Shown: positions 23,556 to 34,665 of the stretch, one piece after another
Position numbering within the stretch: the stretch's first letter is position 1
Layout: each line of letters begins with the position of its first letter
NCBI GenBank assembly: GCA_963575645.1
Contig: OY754466.1
Location: 1,280,001-1,344,000 of the forward strand
From: Xanthostigma xanthostigma
Lineage: Eukaryota > Arthropoda > Insecta > Raphidioptera > Raphidiidae
Reading direction: 5' to 3'
Length of the DNA: 64,000 bases
Notes under the pieces: generated by a model
What the model saw: only the letters and a program-made list of their open reading frames with translations
What the model was told of the DNA's origin: nothing
The model's database searches: none
Position numbers and translations under genes: made by a program

Positions 23556-24310
23556 AGAAAAATATAGCAATAGCTCGGCGGTCCAACAGAAATTTTCAAT
23601 TCCTGACGACCCACCGGGAATCTTCCCCATCCGCCCGCCGAAACAGGTAAACACCTGACGAATTAAAGAATTGAAGTGATTTTGAGACAACTTTCCCCCA
23701 GAAGTTATATGCTCGTCTCTTTCTCTCACAAACACAGACACAAAGAAAACTACGTAGCAATGACCTTTTAACCTCTTTTTCAACGCTTCTACACATCATT
23801 AATTTGTGTTTGCGTCTGGACGCACGCACACACTAAACTCTACCTCGCCACCCATCCTTTTTCTCCGTCTGTATAAATAATTGTTAGCATCGAATAGTTG
23901 CACAATATTATTCAGCACAAATCTTTCGAACGCCCGTATTCGCTCCCACAAACTTTGTGGGTCCACTCCGGAAAGTCGTAGAGTGATCGGAGATGGATTA
24001 GTATCCATAGGCTAGTCATTGGCCACATACTGTGTGTTTACCCCAGTCTCGGGAGCGGATGGGCCGTCGGGATAGCGAGAAAATCCCCGGCGGGCCACAC
24101 AATAATTTTTTTTAGGGACCACCAGGAATCGGAAACATTTCCGTAAAGTTCTAGAGGGATGGGAGATGGATTAGTATCCATCTGGTAGTTATTGGGTATT
24201 TACCCCAACCTCAGGAGCAGATGGAGGCGTTGGGACACCGGGAAAATCCTCGGCGGGCCGCTAATCAGTTTTTTTAAGGAGCACCAGGAATCGGAAAAGT
24301 TTGTAGTAGT
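23556..24310. repeat. GC-rich block with a 173-bp direct duplication and an inverted third copy
   Basis: GGAGATGGATTAGTATCCAT recurs at 23989 and 24162 (period 173). Shared downstream words are TTTACCCCA, GGAGC.GATGG, GAAAATCC.CGGCGGGCC and CACCAGGAATCGGAAA. A diverged inverse copy lies at 23575-23665 (CCACCGGGAATCTTCCCCAT, GTAAACACCTGACG). It is probably a tandem LINE 3' end or satellite-like unit. Overlapping open frames are shadows. Confidence 0.5.
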
Positions 24311-25254
24311 TTAAAAATACATAGTTTACTGCCTATATGAACTCATACCCCATTTTAGGCATTTTTTCTTGAAATAAAGCAGAATGTTAGTAAGATTAAA
24401 CGATCTCAGAATGCTTTGAAATTGCAGGTCGACGATTTCATTTATCCCGGTGCCATTTTATATATCCCAATGTCCCTGCCTAACACCTCTGGTACTGTGT
24501 AATACGGGGATTCCCCTGACGAACTTGAGAATAGCCGAGCGGTAGTCAAAAAACATTTTTATAAAAAAAAATGTCCCACGTATATATAGGATCTAAAAGC
24601 TACAGAAGACTGCCTAAAATGGTTTAACAGAAAATAATTCAAGGAATTTCTAAAAAGATTTGTTCTGATTTCGTGACAACAGATTTTGTTTTATTTACTA
24701 GATTTTTTTAAAGAAATATTTAATTCCGAATTTTTAAAAGGCGGCATTTTCAGTTTATGCTTTCTAGACTCCATAGTCTATATATTTATCTACCAGTGCT
24801 ATAAAAGCAGAAAACAAAATCATTTCATCACCAAAGCTGATACATTCTATTTATTATCCAATCACACATTGAAAGAACTATTTTATAACAAAATACATTT
24901 TATCTCTTTCAATTAACAAAAATATTTTAATTAAATACATTTTCATTTTTTTCGTTTTTTTTTTTTATTTTTAAACGACGCAGCATTTCCTATTTTATAT
25001 ATATTGTTTATAAATATGCCAGTCAAATTTAAAATTATCATTTATCAGATGAAACACACGTCAACTGAGCTTGTCTAGTGATAATAAAAAGATTTAATAT
25101 TATGCATAATCTGTGTTCAAAAAAAAAAGAAGAACAATTATCATTTTATTAGTGCATAATACAGTAAAATTCGCGTATAACAAAAAAAAAAATCAAAAAA
25201 AAAAACAAACAACTAGGATTGACTCAGTTTGAATGATTCCGATTTTACACGCTT
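24311..25254. other. AT-rich stretch without recognised feature
   Basis: Contains poly-T and poly-A runs (24943-24970, 25119-25206). A 76-codon plus-strand frame at 24686-24916 looks compositionally random. Confidence 0.4.
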
Positions 25255-25812
25255 TATATTAACTCCACTTGTAAGTTTGTATGTATGTATGTATGTTTGT
25301 AAACTCGTTTGGACTACAGCAAGTGGTTTATATAGTGGTATAATATGCCAGCACTGTAAGTACACTGGCTAGCCGTGCGGTCTAAGGCACGGGTCTTCGC
25401 TGACGTCAACTCTCGGAATCACGGGTCGTGGGTTCAAATCTCGTCCACGCCGAAAAAAAAAATGTTTTTTTTTCGGCAAATTTCTGACAATAAATCGAAC
25501 TAAAAAGTCGAAAATAAATATAGTTTAAAAAAAACTAAAAAACACGCTTTATATCGAACTAAAAAGTAAAAAATAATTTTTTTAAAATAAGGTTAAAACA
25601 ATAATGAATAAAAATTACAAGTATTATTGTGAAAAAAGCGTGGGGCGCTCGATGTACGAAAATGTGGAACAAAGCGCCCCACGCTTTTTTCACAATAATA
25701 CTTGTATTTTTTATTCATTATTGTTTTAAGCTTATTTTAAAAATAAAATTATTTTTTACTTTTTAGTTCGATATAAAGCGTGTTTTTTAGTTTGTTTTAA
25801 ACTATATTTATT
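25255..25812 (+). mobile_element. tRNA-headed foldback composite, copy 1
   Basis: Order: (GTAT)n run, AGCAAGTGGTTTATA, a tRNA-Leu/Ser-like segment (25367-25452), an A10/T9 palindrome, then a hairpin with ~140-bp arms (25513-25655 and 25670-25812) whose apex contains AAAAAGCGTGGGGCGCT. The same composite occurs inverted at 57673-58205, so the tRNA-like head and the hairpin move together. No protein is encoded. Confidence 0.75.
25367..25452 (+). ncRNA. tRNA-Leu/Ser-like segment (SINE head or tRNA pseudogene)
   Basis: A-box-like GCCGTGCGGTCTAAGGC and B-box GGGTTCAAATC are spaced as in a tRNA with a long variable arm, and the terminal GGCTAGC..GTCCACGCC nearly pairs as an acceptor stem. The middle (GGTCTTCGCTGACGTCAACT) does not give a clean anticodon loop, so a working tRNA is unlikely. 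RNA polymerase III promoter boxes of this kind drive SINEs. Confidence 0.5.
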
Positions 25813-26571
25813 AATCGCATGGAACCACTTCGGGGAATCCCGGGTTTATAACCAGCTGAAACGGCTTACGCACAGTAACAATACATCTCAGAATAAAAAA
25901 ACCGTTTTTCAAAAAAATCTATGGCGTTATAATCGATTTCTCATTATATAAAAAATGCATAGTAGAGAGCAGTCAGAAGGTGAATAAATCTCGCTGTACA
26001 CGGTTGTTCATTGCGTATGAGATTCCACTGTAGTATTTTTTTTCGCTATAATAATTATCTCTATCAATAGTAAGTATAAAATTTTAATGATTACTCGAAG
26101 CGAAAATTTCCTACAAAGTTACAAACAAAAACATTACAAAAATATCCGCTAGAAGCTAACATAAATTCATATAATGCATAAATGTTCGTGATCATTGAAT
26201 TTTTTATACATTTTTTAAATGAGTTCAGGAAACTCGGTCCGTGGACTGGGCAAGCTAGTACAAGGAACGAGATACTGGATCGGGTGATGTAAGAGAGCCC
26301 TGGAGGTTGCTATGTTTCCGTCGACAAGCCGGCTTCCATTATTAAAAAAAAATGAGTTAGATGATTCTCATTAATCTCATTTTATTGTAAATTTATTATT
26401 ACCGATATTTCTCCGCCGTTGAAACAAGTTCCCTTTAATTTTCCGTTGCCAAGCTTTCTTTGATATTTCTCCGCCATGGAATCATTTCCCCTTTTAACGT
26501 TACAGCAAATTTCAAACGGAAAAGGACCACAGAAACAAAGCACACATACCTAGTACGTTGTTGATATTATA
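25813..26571. other. Stretch without recognised feature
   Basis: AT-rich. GATATTTCTCCGCC appears twice (26402 and 26462) within 60 bp. Nothing else was recognised. Confidence 0.4.
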
Positions 26572-27134
26572 CAGTATATAAACGCGTAAGGTGCACATAG
26601 GGAAATTAGCATTGGGAAAAAATACTTGGATCAGAGTTATCCATGACTGCATTAATTGTTATTTCTATTGAATTATCGTGGTAATCTTGAGGATTTCTAT
26701 TTTATTTTGATTTATTTTTATTTTACTTGGCTTTTTTAATAATAAAAAGTTCTTATAAATCATTATTTTAATTTTTTTGTACAAAAATAAAACAAAAAAA
26801 CAACTCCATCTGTTTGGAAACATTTCATTCAAAAATTGTCTGACCGGTATGACGTATGCGCGTTGGTAAATCAGTAACCCAATGTCTTTAGGTTCAACAC
26901 GAATAGGCGGAGATATTTGATCTCGCACCATATTTACGTATTTTTGGGAATTTAATATCCCATTAATAAAAAAAGTCCGATTATGTTGTAATCATTTGAA
27001 TATTTTCTTCGGTAGTATACGCATTCATTTTGCAAAAGAATATTCTCTGTTAATTGAAAAACTAGATTTCAAGGCTCACTCTGATCCAGTCATTTTTTCC
27101 CAATGTTAATTTCCCTATGTGCACCTTACATACA
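26572..27134 (-). mobile_element. Family C MITE, copy 1 (mariner-derived, right end damaged)
   Basis: Left terminus CAGTATATAAACGCGTAAGG after TA at 26570; long inverted ends including GTGCACATAGGGAAATTAGC. The right end lacks a few bases (CCTTACATACATT instead of CCTTACGCGTTTACATACTG). Minus-strand codons at about 26810-26930 read ISPPIRVEPKDIG..AYVIPVRQFLNEMFPNRW, which resembles the VR-x-FLNE-x-FPNRWIGR stretch of Tc1/mariner-type transposases. It is therefore an internal-deletion derivative. Confidence 0.75.
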
Positions 27135-27245
27135 TTCGCAAATCGCATCGGTGACGGACACGAAAAGGGGTGCATTTTGTATACCTGTTTTACAGTCGTC
27201 AGCAGATGTTGCGTCTGTTTAGACATTATTAGATATGGTCAAACC

Positions 27246-27927
27246 TACGGAAGCCGGGTTGGCTCATTGGTGACTAGTGGAGTAGTGGCACCGCACACGG
27301 CCACTTCCAACATGTTAACGCGTGCACGCGTTAACATGTGTCCGTGTGCGGGATAAATGCAGATTTCTGCTTTATCCGTGTGCGGGATAAATGCAGATTT
27401 CTACCTTATCCTGGAACGGTAATCGAGCTATCTGTGTCTTTTAACTGTCAAATTCTGTGAGCAGCGTTACTTTTTGCATTGAGGTTAGGCGTAGCTGAAG
27501 TTTTGTTTATAGTGAAATAAAGTAATAAGGAATTTCAAAGTAAACATTAGAAATGAGTTTCGTTAAAATTAAAAATGAAAATGTTACCGTAAAATTACCT
27601 GTGATGAACAATAAACTCATTTCTAATGTTTACTTTGAAATTCCTTATTACTTTATTTCACTATAAACAAAACTTCAGCTACGCCTAACCTCAATGCAAA
27701 AAGTAACGCTGCTCACAGAATTTGACAGTTAAAAGACACAGATAGCTCGATTACCGTTCCAGGATAAGGTAGAAATCTGCATTTATCCCGCACACGGATA
27801 AAGCAGAAATCTGCATTTATCCCGCACACGGACACATGTTAACGCGTGCACGCGTTAACATGTTGGAAGTGGCCGTGTGCGGTGCCACTACTCCACTAGT
27901 CACCAATGAGCCAACCCGGCTTCCGTA
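27246..27927. mobile_element. 682-bp foldback with perfect 315-bp arms
   Basis: Arms 27246-27560 and 27613-27927 are exact reverse complements as far as I can read, around a 52-bp spacer. CAAACC is present on both sides (27240-27245 and 27928-27933), a 6-bp target duplication. Each arm contains a 30-bp perfect palindrome (27310-27339 and 27834-27863, centre GTGCAC) and a 33-bp direct duplication (GTGTGCGGGATAAATGCAGA). No coding sequence. It is a recently inserted or recently homogenised foldback transposon. Confidence 0.9.
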
Positions 27928-27933
27928 CAAACC

Positions 27934-28306
27934 TCACTGGTTCAAATCCCAAATTAACATAAATTAAGTATTTCGTTTTTTTACTTATACATATATTTCT
28001 GAAATATTGTATTTTAATTAATATATTTTTATATACTTTCAAAATAAATAGTTTGTAATCGCTTTTTTTAACATAAACACATTCAGCAGCTTTGCTTCTC
28101 TACATTAATTGTACAAATACAAAACCTTGTTAATCGTTTTAATTTACTTTTGACCTTGACCGTGGCTGAAAATAGGAGGCGTCGTCGACCCTTATATATT
28201 GTTTTTAAAGTGTCTCTAAACACTAATCTAAATTCAATGTAAACATTATTTATATCTGTGTCCAGTACACACATAACGCCCCTGGCGCAAGGAACACTAA
28301 TAGCTG
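27934..28306. other. Stretch without recognised feature
   Basis: GGTTCAAATCCC at 27950 resembles a tRNA B box, but no A box precedes it once the palindrome is removed. Otherwise AT-rich. Confidence 0.35.
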
Positions 28307-29016
28307 AGAGCTGGCTACGGAGAAAATGGGTGACTCGGTGCAGAGCTGAAAATTTGCAGAATAATAGAAGATAGTACAAGTAAGTAGGGAAAAAATTGCC
28401 AGAAGGCTAGGAGGAAGATAAAGAGCCGCCAGAAGGCGCTAATATTGCGAAAAATCAGCGCACTTCTGGCAATTTCTATACTTATTCTGTAATTCAAAAC
28501 TAGATTATATATTATATATATATTATACATTATATAGGTAGTTATAAGGGCATACTGAAAATTCAAACATGATATAATAATTACATTCGACAAATATTCA
28601 AAATTAGTCATTTTAATAGAAATAAAATTAATCGTCATATATTTTCATGAATAAAATTACGTTATAACAACGTAATTTTATTAATTTATTTAATTTTATT
28701 TTTATCAAAATGTCATTAATAATTTTGAATATTAATTGTCGAATGTAATTATTATATCATGTTTGAATTTTCAGTATGCCCTTATAACTATATAATGTAT
28801 AATATATATAATATATAATCTAGTTTTGAATTACAGAATAAGTATAAAAATTGCCAGAAGTGCGCTGATTTTTTGCAATATTAGCGCCTTCTGACGGCTC
28901 TTTATCTTCCGCCTAGCCTTCTGGCAATTTTTTCCCTACTTACTTGTACTATCTCCTATTATTCTGCAAATTTTCAGCTCTGTACCGAGTCACCCATTTT
29001 CTCCGTAGTCAGCTCT
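28307..29016. mobile_element. Foldback family K, copy 2
   Basis: Same termini (AGAGCTGGCTACGGAG / complement) and same central palindrome (GTTATAACAAC near 28665) as 15027-15726. Small indels distinguish the copies and the two arms. The minus-strand open frame in the left arm is longer here (107 codons) but begins in AT-rich DNA and is not convincing as a gene. Confidence 0.8.
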
Positions 29017-29465
29017 CCATCTATAAGTACCCTCTCATAAAATTCGCAAAACTTAGAGCTAGGACTGCTACTATTTAAAAAATTCCAGCAAATCGGGCGA
29101 CGGAACCATTCCAACTTCAGAAATATTAACATTTGATGCAGGTAGTCTAATAAAGACAATAAAATTTTCTGATATCGCGTAAAGTGACGCGGGTAATGGC
29201 TAGTATTCAATATGATATTTGCTATTCGTTGCCATGGTTACCTATATAATATGTATACAAATTAATCAAAGCATGCTTAACTGGTTTACTTCTGACAGAT
29301 CTACAAAACAAAAGAGCAGCTGATTTTTTTTTACTTTCAAAATATTTTCGAAAGCGGAACATCAATGAAAAATGTTGCAAGATGTATCTCAAAATTAGTC
29401 CGTCCGACAAATATTATCAGGTGAAATGCCTTAACTAAATATTGCAATATTAGCGCGTCACGTTC
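29017..29465. mobile_element. RTE-type LINE tail fragments (family I relatives)
   Basis: 28990-29210 ends GTGACGCGGGTAATGGCTAG and matches the block at 5160-5500. 29220-29400 (CCATGGTTACCTATATAAT, AAGCATGCTTAACT, CTGACAGATCTA) is the inverse of 54060-54220. These are non-coding remnants. Confidence 0.55.
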
Positions 29466-29469
29466 ACAA

Positions 29470-29541
29470 GCCCGGATAGCTCAGTCGGTAGAACATAAGA
29501 CTTAATGCCAGGGTCTTGGGTTCAAGCCCCACGTCGGCAAA
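29470..29541 (+). ncRNA. tRNA-Lys-like pseudogene or SINE head
   Basis: GCCCGGATAGCTCAGTCGGT and GGTCTTGGGTTCAAGCCCC align with the D and T arms of an animal tRNA-Lys, with intact A and B boxes. The anticodon region reads AAGACTTAATGCC, about two bases short of a normal CTT or TTT loop, and the 3' acceptor strand pairs imperfectly. I call it a tRNA-derived pseudogene. Confidence 0.6.
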
Positions 29542-30167
29542 TATATTTTTATTTTCTATATTGCTTTTTCCTAAGGCTTACATTTCAATTTTTTTTAGAT
29601 TTTATTAGGACTAATTAAAATAAAATAAATCTAATTAATAGCTCATTTGAAAACTGTTACAACTATAGGTACCTATATAAAAATAATTTTCCTACAGTGT
29701 TTTCAATTAAATATTTATTATATTAAAAGAAATTTATTACTTAAAAAAAGTATAAATACTGCTTTTTAACGACAAAAACTTTTGAACGGTAACTCCGATC
29801 ATTATGAAGTTTGGACACAACATTCATCTCGGTAAAGTAAGATGTATGTGCGTACTCATGTCCCTTCCTTCCCCATTCGTTCTTTTGCACCCGGGTGAAA
29901 CCGGGCGGGACCGCTAGTCTACAATATCTATCTTGAATTAGAGTTGAAAGTTACGTACATAAAATCGAGGAGCATCCTATACTAGTTTTGAATTGGACAA
30001 CAAACAGTGACATCCATACAACTATGACCTTGCAAGGCTACGGCAGAGCCGGCTCAAAGAACCGGTAACTCTGGTAATTGCCCAAGGCGTTAGAGATTAA
30101 TTTAATTCGAGTTCCTTTTTATTTTTTTTTAATTAAGAACACAATGTTCTGACAAATTACTAACAAA
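29542..30167. other. AT-rich stretch ending in an RTE-type LINE tail
   Basis: 29775-29925 carries CTCCGATCATTATGAAGTTT, CCATTCGTTCTTTTGCACCC and GGTGAAACCGGGCGGGACCG, matching the repeat at 4935-5070. The remainder was not recognised. Confidence 0.5.
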
Positions 30168-30734
30168 TCATATATATTAATACGTTAAGGTTAAGATGTT
30201 TGCCTCCCTTTTTAGAAAAAACCTCACAATTTCTCCACATAAATCATATATCATTTTACAGATAATTGCTTGCTCTACTGACATCGACAACTAAAAAATT
30301 TATTATTGCTTTTGTTTTTGTAAATTAAATAAAATACAGCAACGCTGAACAACGTCTGTCATCTGACGGCTTTAATTTTGAAACAACGTCAACACTCATC
30401 TGACCTTCACACAATACTACATACTGCCATCTGACGGCTTTAATTTTGAAACAGCGAGCAACGCTGAACAACGTCACAGCAATGCTGCATGATGCCATCT
30501 GGCTTAGCTCAACGCTTTAGCTACTTGCGCCTCTGTATGACAATTTTAGTAAAATATTTCTTCGATCTGTCATCTGAGCTTCATATTGTAATACAACAAA
30601 AAAAAGAACGTTATAAGCAGTGTGCAAAATTAGAAACGAATTGAATACTTGCAATCGTATTTAAAAAATAATTTTGTAAAGTGATAATTATTATACTTAT
30701 TTAGTGCGAATAATTCGCACAGGTCACACTAGTT
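30168..30734 (+). repeat. Interspersed repeat family B, copy 2
   Basis: Same ends as copy 1. Compared with the other copies it has a 3-bp deletion (CCATCTGGCTTAGC) and lacks the second AATACAACA block. The antisense frame has lost its start-like codon here. Confidence 0.75.
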
Positions 30735-31110
30735 TTTAAATAATTTTTTATCCAATCCAAATTTGCTCTAAAAAAATTAAAAAAATCAGAAGAGCAAGAA
30801 ATCGCATAAATATGATTTTAAATGTAAAATCTCTATTTACTGTCTCTGCAGCAGCCACAAACATTTTAAAAATCCTGATACGTTCAGCTTTATATAGGTA
30901 AACAGTTGCATAATATTCAATGTTGAACTAATACGTTCCATAACAGTTTGTACAAAAAAGTCACCTATTAAGAAATTTAATCGGTTTCACAATTTATATG
31001 TCCCAACGAATGGAAATATTTTAATTACAAAATAAGCTTACCTATTAATAAAATTATTACTGATTGATGTAAATAACGCAATTGAAATTATATGCATTTT
31101 TAAGCGTTGA
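30735..31110. other. Stretch without recognised feature
   Basis: AT-rich sequence between B2 and F3; no gene or repeat partner was seen. Confidence 0.4.
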
Positions 31111-32116
31111 TTAAGGAGGTTGAGCCGTTTTACGACGATAATGAAAAAAATCTTAAATAAAGTTTTTTTAATAAATTTTTTTATGACAAAATTTTCTGTA
31201 AAAAAAATTGGTTGTCTGTAAAGTCGGTTTACGGACGATAGTTTTACGTGATAACGTATTACGTAATACATAACCTAAATTTATATAATAATTATAATAA
31301 TTCGAATCTATGATATTGCATCTTTCGCTTCAAATTTAGGTTAATTTTATTTATTTAAATTACTCACCATATAATATAATTGTATTTTTTAACTTACTTT
31401 CTTTCGTATTTATTTTAAGTCTCAAAGATTAGCTGTCATAATATTTATAAAACAATTGTTTCACTGTTTATAATATAAAATTCCAAAACCTACTTACAAT
31501 ATTTAAGTATTTTCATACATCAAAAAATTGATTTTTATAATGATAAAATTTGTAAGAAAACGATTTTTTCGAGAGATGAGACCTAGCTAAAACGATATTT
31601 TGCCCCCCAAAATCCCTTTTCAGTAAATTTCATCCAAATCGTTAGGGCCGTTTTCGAGAAAAGCACGCACAGGGTCAGGCGGAACGTTACGCGTTACAAA
31701 CGTTACGTTAGGAACGTTACACTTTTTCGTGCATGCAGCCGGTGTTTTATCAATTTATAAGATTGGTGATTCATCAATTTATAAGACGTTATCACGTCAA
31801 AAACTCAAAATCATTAGGAGATTTATAAAGTCAAAAATTAAAAAAAAAACTTTTACATGTAGTCTTATGGAAAATATGTCAACCTATCAAACGGTACATT
31901 TTAATTTTTTGCAAATAACCAAATAATGTCACCAGTTCCAAAAACTGACTATGTAAAGCATCGATGTCTTACGCATATTTTAATATTTTGTTCCAGTTTA
32001 ATTAGGAGACTTTTAATCATTAAAAAAAATTACTAAACCTTAACACTTTTCGATTATGGACTTTTATTCTTGACAATTTTAACTGAATTTTCAACTTTTT
32101 AATGATTTAATTTTAA
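31111..32116 (-). mobile_element. Family F MITE, copy 3, interrupted by G2
   Basis: Inverted F copy starting TTAAGGAGGTTGAGCCGTTT. It is split at about 31201 by G2 and resumes at about 31804 (CATTAGGAGATTTATAAAGT). It stops abruptly at 32116, where family E copy 3 begins, so the other terminus is missing. Confidence 0.7.
31202..31803 (-). mobile_element. Family G element, copy 2
   Basis: Inverted relative to G1, with ends AAAATTGGTTGTCTGTAAAG and TTATCACGTCAAAAA. The interior is the same H-type segment as in G1 (31400-31665). It is inserted into an A-run of F3; F1 and F2 preserve the empty site. Confidence 0.75.
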
Positions 32117-32716
32117 CGGGAGACCCGGCTTAAGAAATTTCTAATTTGCCCCCTCCTGGGCCAAAAGCTGGGTACGTCCATGTTAACGTCAAAGAAAAAG
32201 ACAAAGTTTATGAAACTGAGATACTTTATTCAGATTGAATGCAAGTACATCAACCAATCCTATCATCGGAGAAATCAGGGAATCACATCGAAGAAAGAGA
32301 CGCAGATATACTTTCGATACGCTTTGTTGCGTTCACTCACCGCACATTGAGTAGATAGACAATGATTCATATAGTTAATTATAGATATATGGTAATACTT
32401 GATGCTTTCATTTTGAGGTATTGAATTCTAAAAATCATACGATGGCTAAGTTGTTGATTAAAAGCCTTTTGTTTTTGAACGACAGTTTAAAAATTTGAAA
32501 GAAGCTTGTGTGTTTTTCTGATTGTTTTAGAACGTTCTTGCAAATGAGTCACATATTAAATAATGTAACAGTGCATTTAAAAACTAAATGAATATTTCAA
32601 AACACTCCACCAAAAATTGTTATTATTATTGTGTATAAAAGTATTCCTATATGGATTAAAATAGAGTTACAATAAAATTTACAAAAAATAGTATTTATAA
32701 AGTATTCACCACCATG
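32117..32716 (-). mobile_element. Family E, copy 3
   Basis: Inverse of E1. It begins GGGAGACCCGGCTTAAGAAA and runs to AAGTATTCACCACCATG, so it contains the E left end but lacks the GTATAGAAT terminus. Confidence 0.7.
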
Positions 32717-33483
32717 TCCATTTTTTTTTGGCTCTTACTTTGAAGCCATATTTTAAAAAGGCATTCTGTTACGAAAAGTTACTTTCTAATTTTTAAATAA
32801 AAAAAACCCTCGCGTTAAATATACGCTTAATCGGAGAATCTCGTTAGAGATTCTCTTCTGTGCTAATTAAATATACAATAAATTGTGACAACGAATGTTT
32901 TTTATAATTTTTCTATAAACGTTTCAATAAAACATATAGGTAGAGGTACCTATTAGAAAAATCAGTCATTTTTGTTTCTACGTAACACATTGTTTTCTTG
33001 ACAGGCGACACGACGCATAATAACAAAAATACTAGGTAATAATAATTTAAAGTTGATTATTTCTAGTTTTTCCCTGCAACAGTTTCATGTTCTAGTAAAG
33101 TACTTATAACTTATTTATCAGTCTCTAGGGATCCTAAATTTCGAAGTCAAAAAAGCCCGTTCTTTAACGAAAATATCCCAGAATTTCTTACGTTGACTTT
33201 ATTATTTTTTGAGAGTGCAAGTACAAATGATATACTTTTCGAAATATTAAAATGTGAGGTAGTAAAATACAAAATTAAAAAATTTACATATCAACACATT
33301 ATTCATAACAATTATAATTTTTAGAGTAACCAACTGTAAATAATAATAACATCATCTTCCAAAACCTTTGTCAGCAAAATTAAAAAAAAAATTGAACCCC
33401 CCCGTCTTTCAGTCTGCTTACGTAATACTTGAACGCCGCCCCCCCCTAGTATAATTTCAAATTTTTTATTTATTATTATTAAA
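32717..33483. other. AT-rich stretch without recognised feature
   Basis: Only homopolymer runs and a C-rich spot (33397-33446) stand out. CGGAGAATCTCGTTAGAGATTCTC at 32832 is a short hairpin. No gene was seen. Confidence 0.4.
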
Positions 33484-33926
33484 ACACCGAACGCGGTGGC
33501 GTAGCGGTGAGAGCACTAGACTCGCATTCGGGAGGTACGGGGTTCGAATCCCGGCGGGGGCAGATGTGACTAGAACTTTTTCCTACTGCCTCTCGCCGAG
33601 AAACGGTTATTCCTGTACCGGCCATCTTGTTGAGGTTTTCCATGGTTTCCCTCAACAATTCCATATAAATATCGAGATGGTTCCTTATTCAAGGCCATGG
33701 CCGATTTTACCTGTCAAACTCCTATGCTCAAAATTTGCCTAGCTTATCCTTAATTTCCTAAAAATTCCTTCATTCGCCCATTGCTATTAATTAAGTTGAA
33801 GTTTAAAAACTGCAGAAAATAACGGGAAGTGTGGTAGAAAAAAAATAGTAATGGTGCGAATGGCGTCTGTTATGACATCAAGTCGAGAAACGGACGTTAA
33901 ACGCATTATTATTATATTACTATTAA
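33484..33926 (+). mobile_element. tRNA-derived SINE
   Basis: The head (33492-33563) has A box TGGCGTAGCGGTGAGAGC, a plausible D and anticodon region (CACTAGACTCGCATTCGGGA) and B box GGTTCGAATCC. A ~350-bp body follows (CTTTTTCCTACTGCC, GGTTTTCCATGGTTTCCCTC). The 3' end is AACGGACGTTAAACGC followed by (ATT)n. This head-body-microsatellite layout is standard for tRNA SINEs mobilised by CR1/RTE-type LINEs. The minus-strand ORF over the head is a shadow. Confidence 0.75.
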
Positions 33927-34201
33927 AACATTGATAGCTTCACTAGTTTTTAGATTTTGGGAACTACGAGGTTATAAAATAAAAATACCAGACCCCAATA
34001 TCATAATCATAAATATAATTAGTTTTTTTATCGATTGAGCAAATGTATTTTTCAAAATATAAAATCGTGTCGTAACTTAATGGATAACAGTACAAAAGCC
34101 AAATTATCTTAATTATAAATAATCGTTTTTTATTATTATTAATAAATAGGAATAAAAATAGAACATCAGTTTTAAAACAAAACCGATCGCAGTTTTCATA
34201 A

Positions 34202-34543
34202 TACAGTAGAACGCCGATTATCCGAATTAATTGGGACCGGGGTCGATTTGGATAATCGAAAATTCGGATAATCGGACATATTATATAGTGTCTTGCCTCT
34301 AGCTTTCAACCATAACAGTTGAAATATATCTGGACTCCAGCGAGTTCCAACTTCGACGTGTGCTGATACCATTGTAGCGTCTACACGGCAATTGTCACTC
34401 GCATTTTTGTATTCTTGCGTCCCCACAAAACTTGTTTTTATTGAAAAATTACTTGGTTTTAATTTTTTATATTACGCTTACGACCGATTCTGATAATTGG
34501 CGATTCGGTTACTCGGCGTTCGGATAATCGGCGTTCTACTGTA
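34202..34543. mobile_element. pogo/Tigger-like MITE
   Basis: TA flanks (34202-34203 and 34542-34543). Inverted ends CAGTAGAACGCCGATTATCC / GGATAATCGGCGTTCTACTG. This terminus style belongs to the pogo/Tigger group of the mariner superfamily. The interior is non-coding apart from a 76-codon shadow frame. Confidence 0.8.
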
Positions 34544-34665
34544 TTAATATCAGCGTGCTTATTAGTCAAGATGTCACTTACAGCGCCGTAAGTAACTAGG
34601 GCCCGGCAACCAGGGCCCGCGCCAGAGGCCCGCAATCTACACCGCGATTATGAATGTTTTATTTA

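Noticed and set aside
29470..29541. Functional tRNA-Lys gene
   Set aside because: The anticodon loop is about two bases short and the acceptor stem is mismatched.
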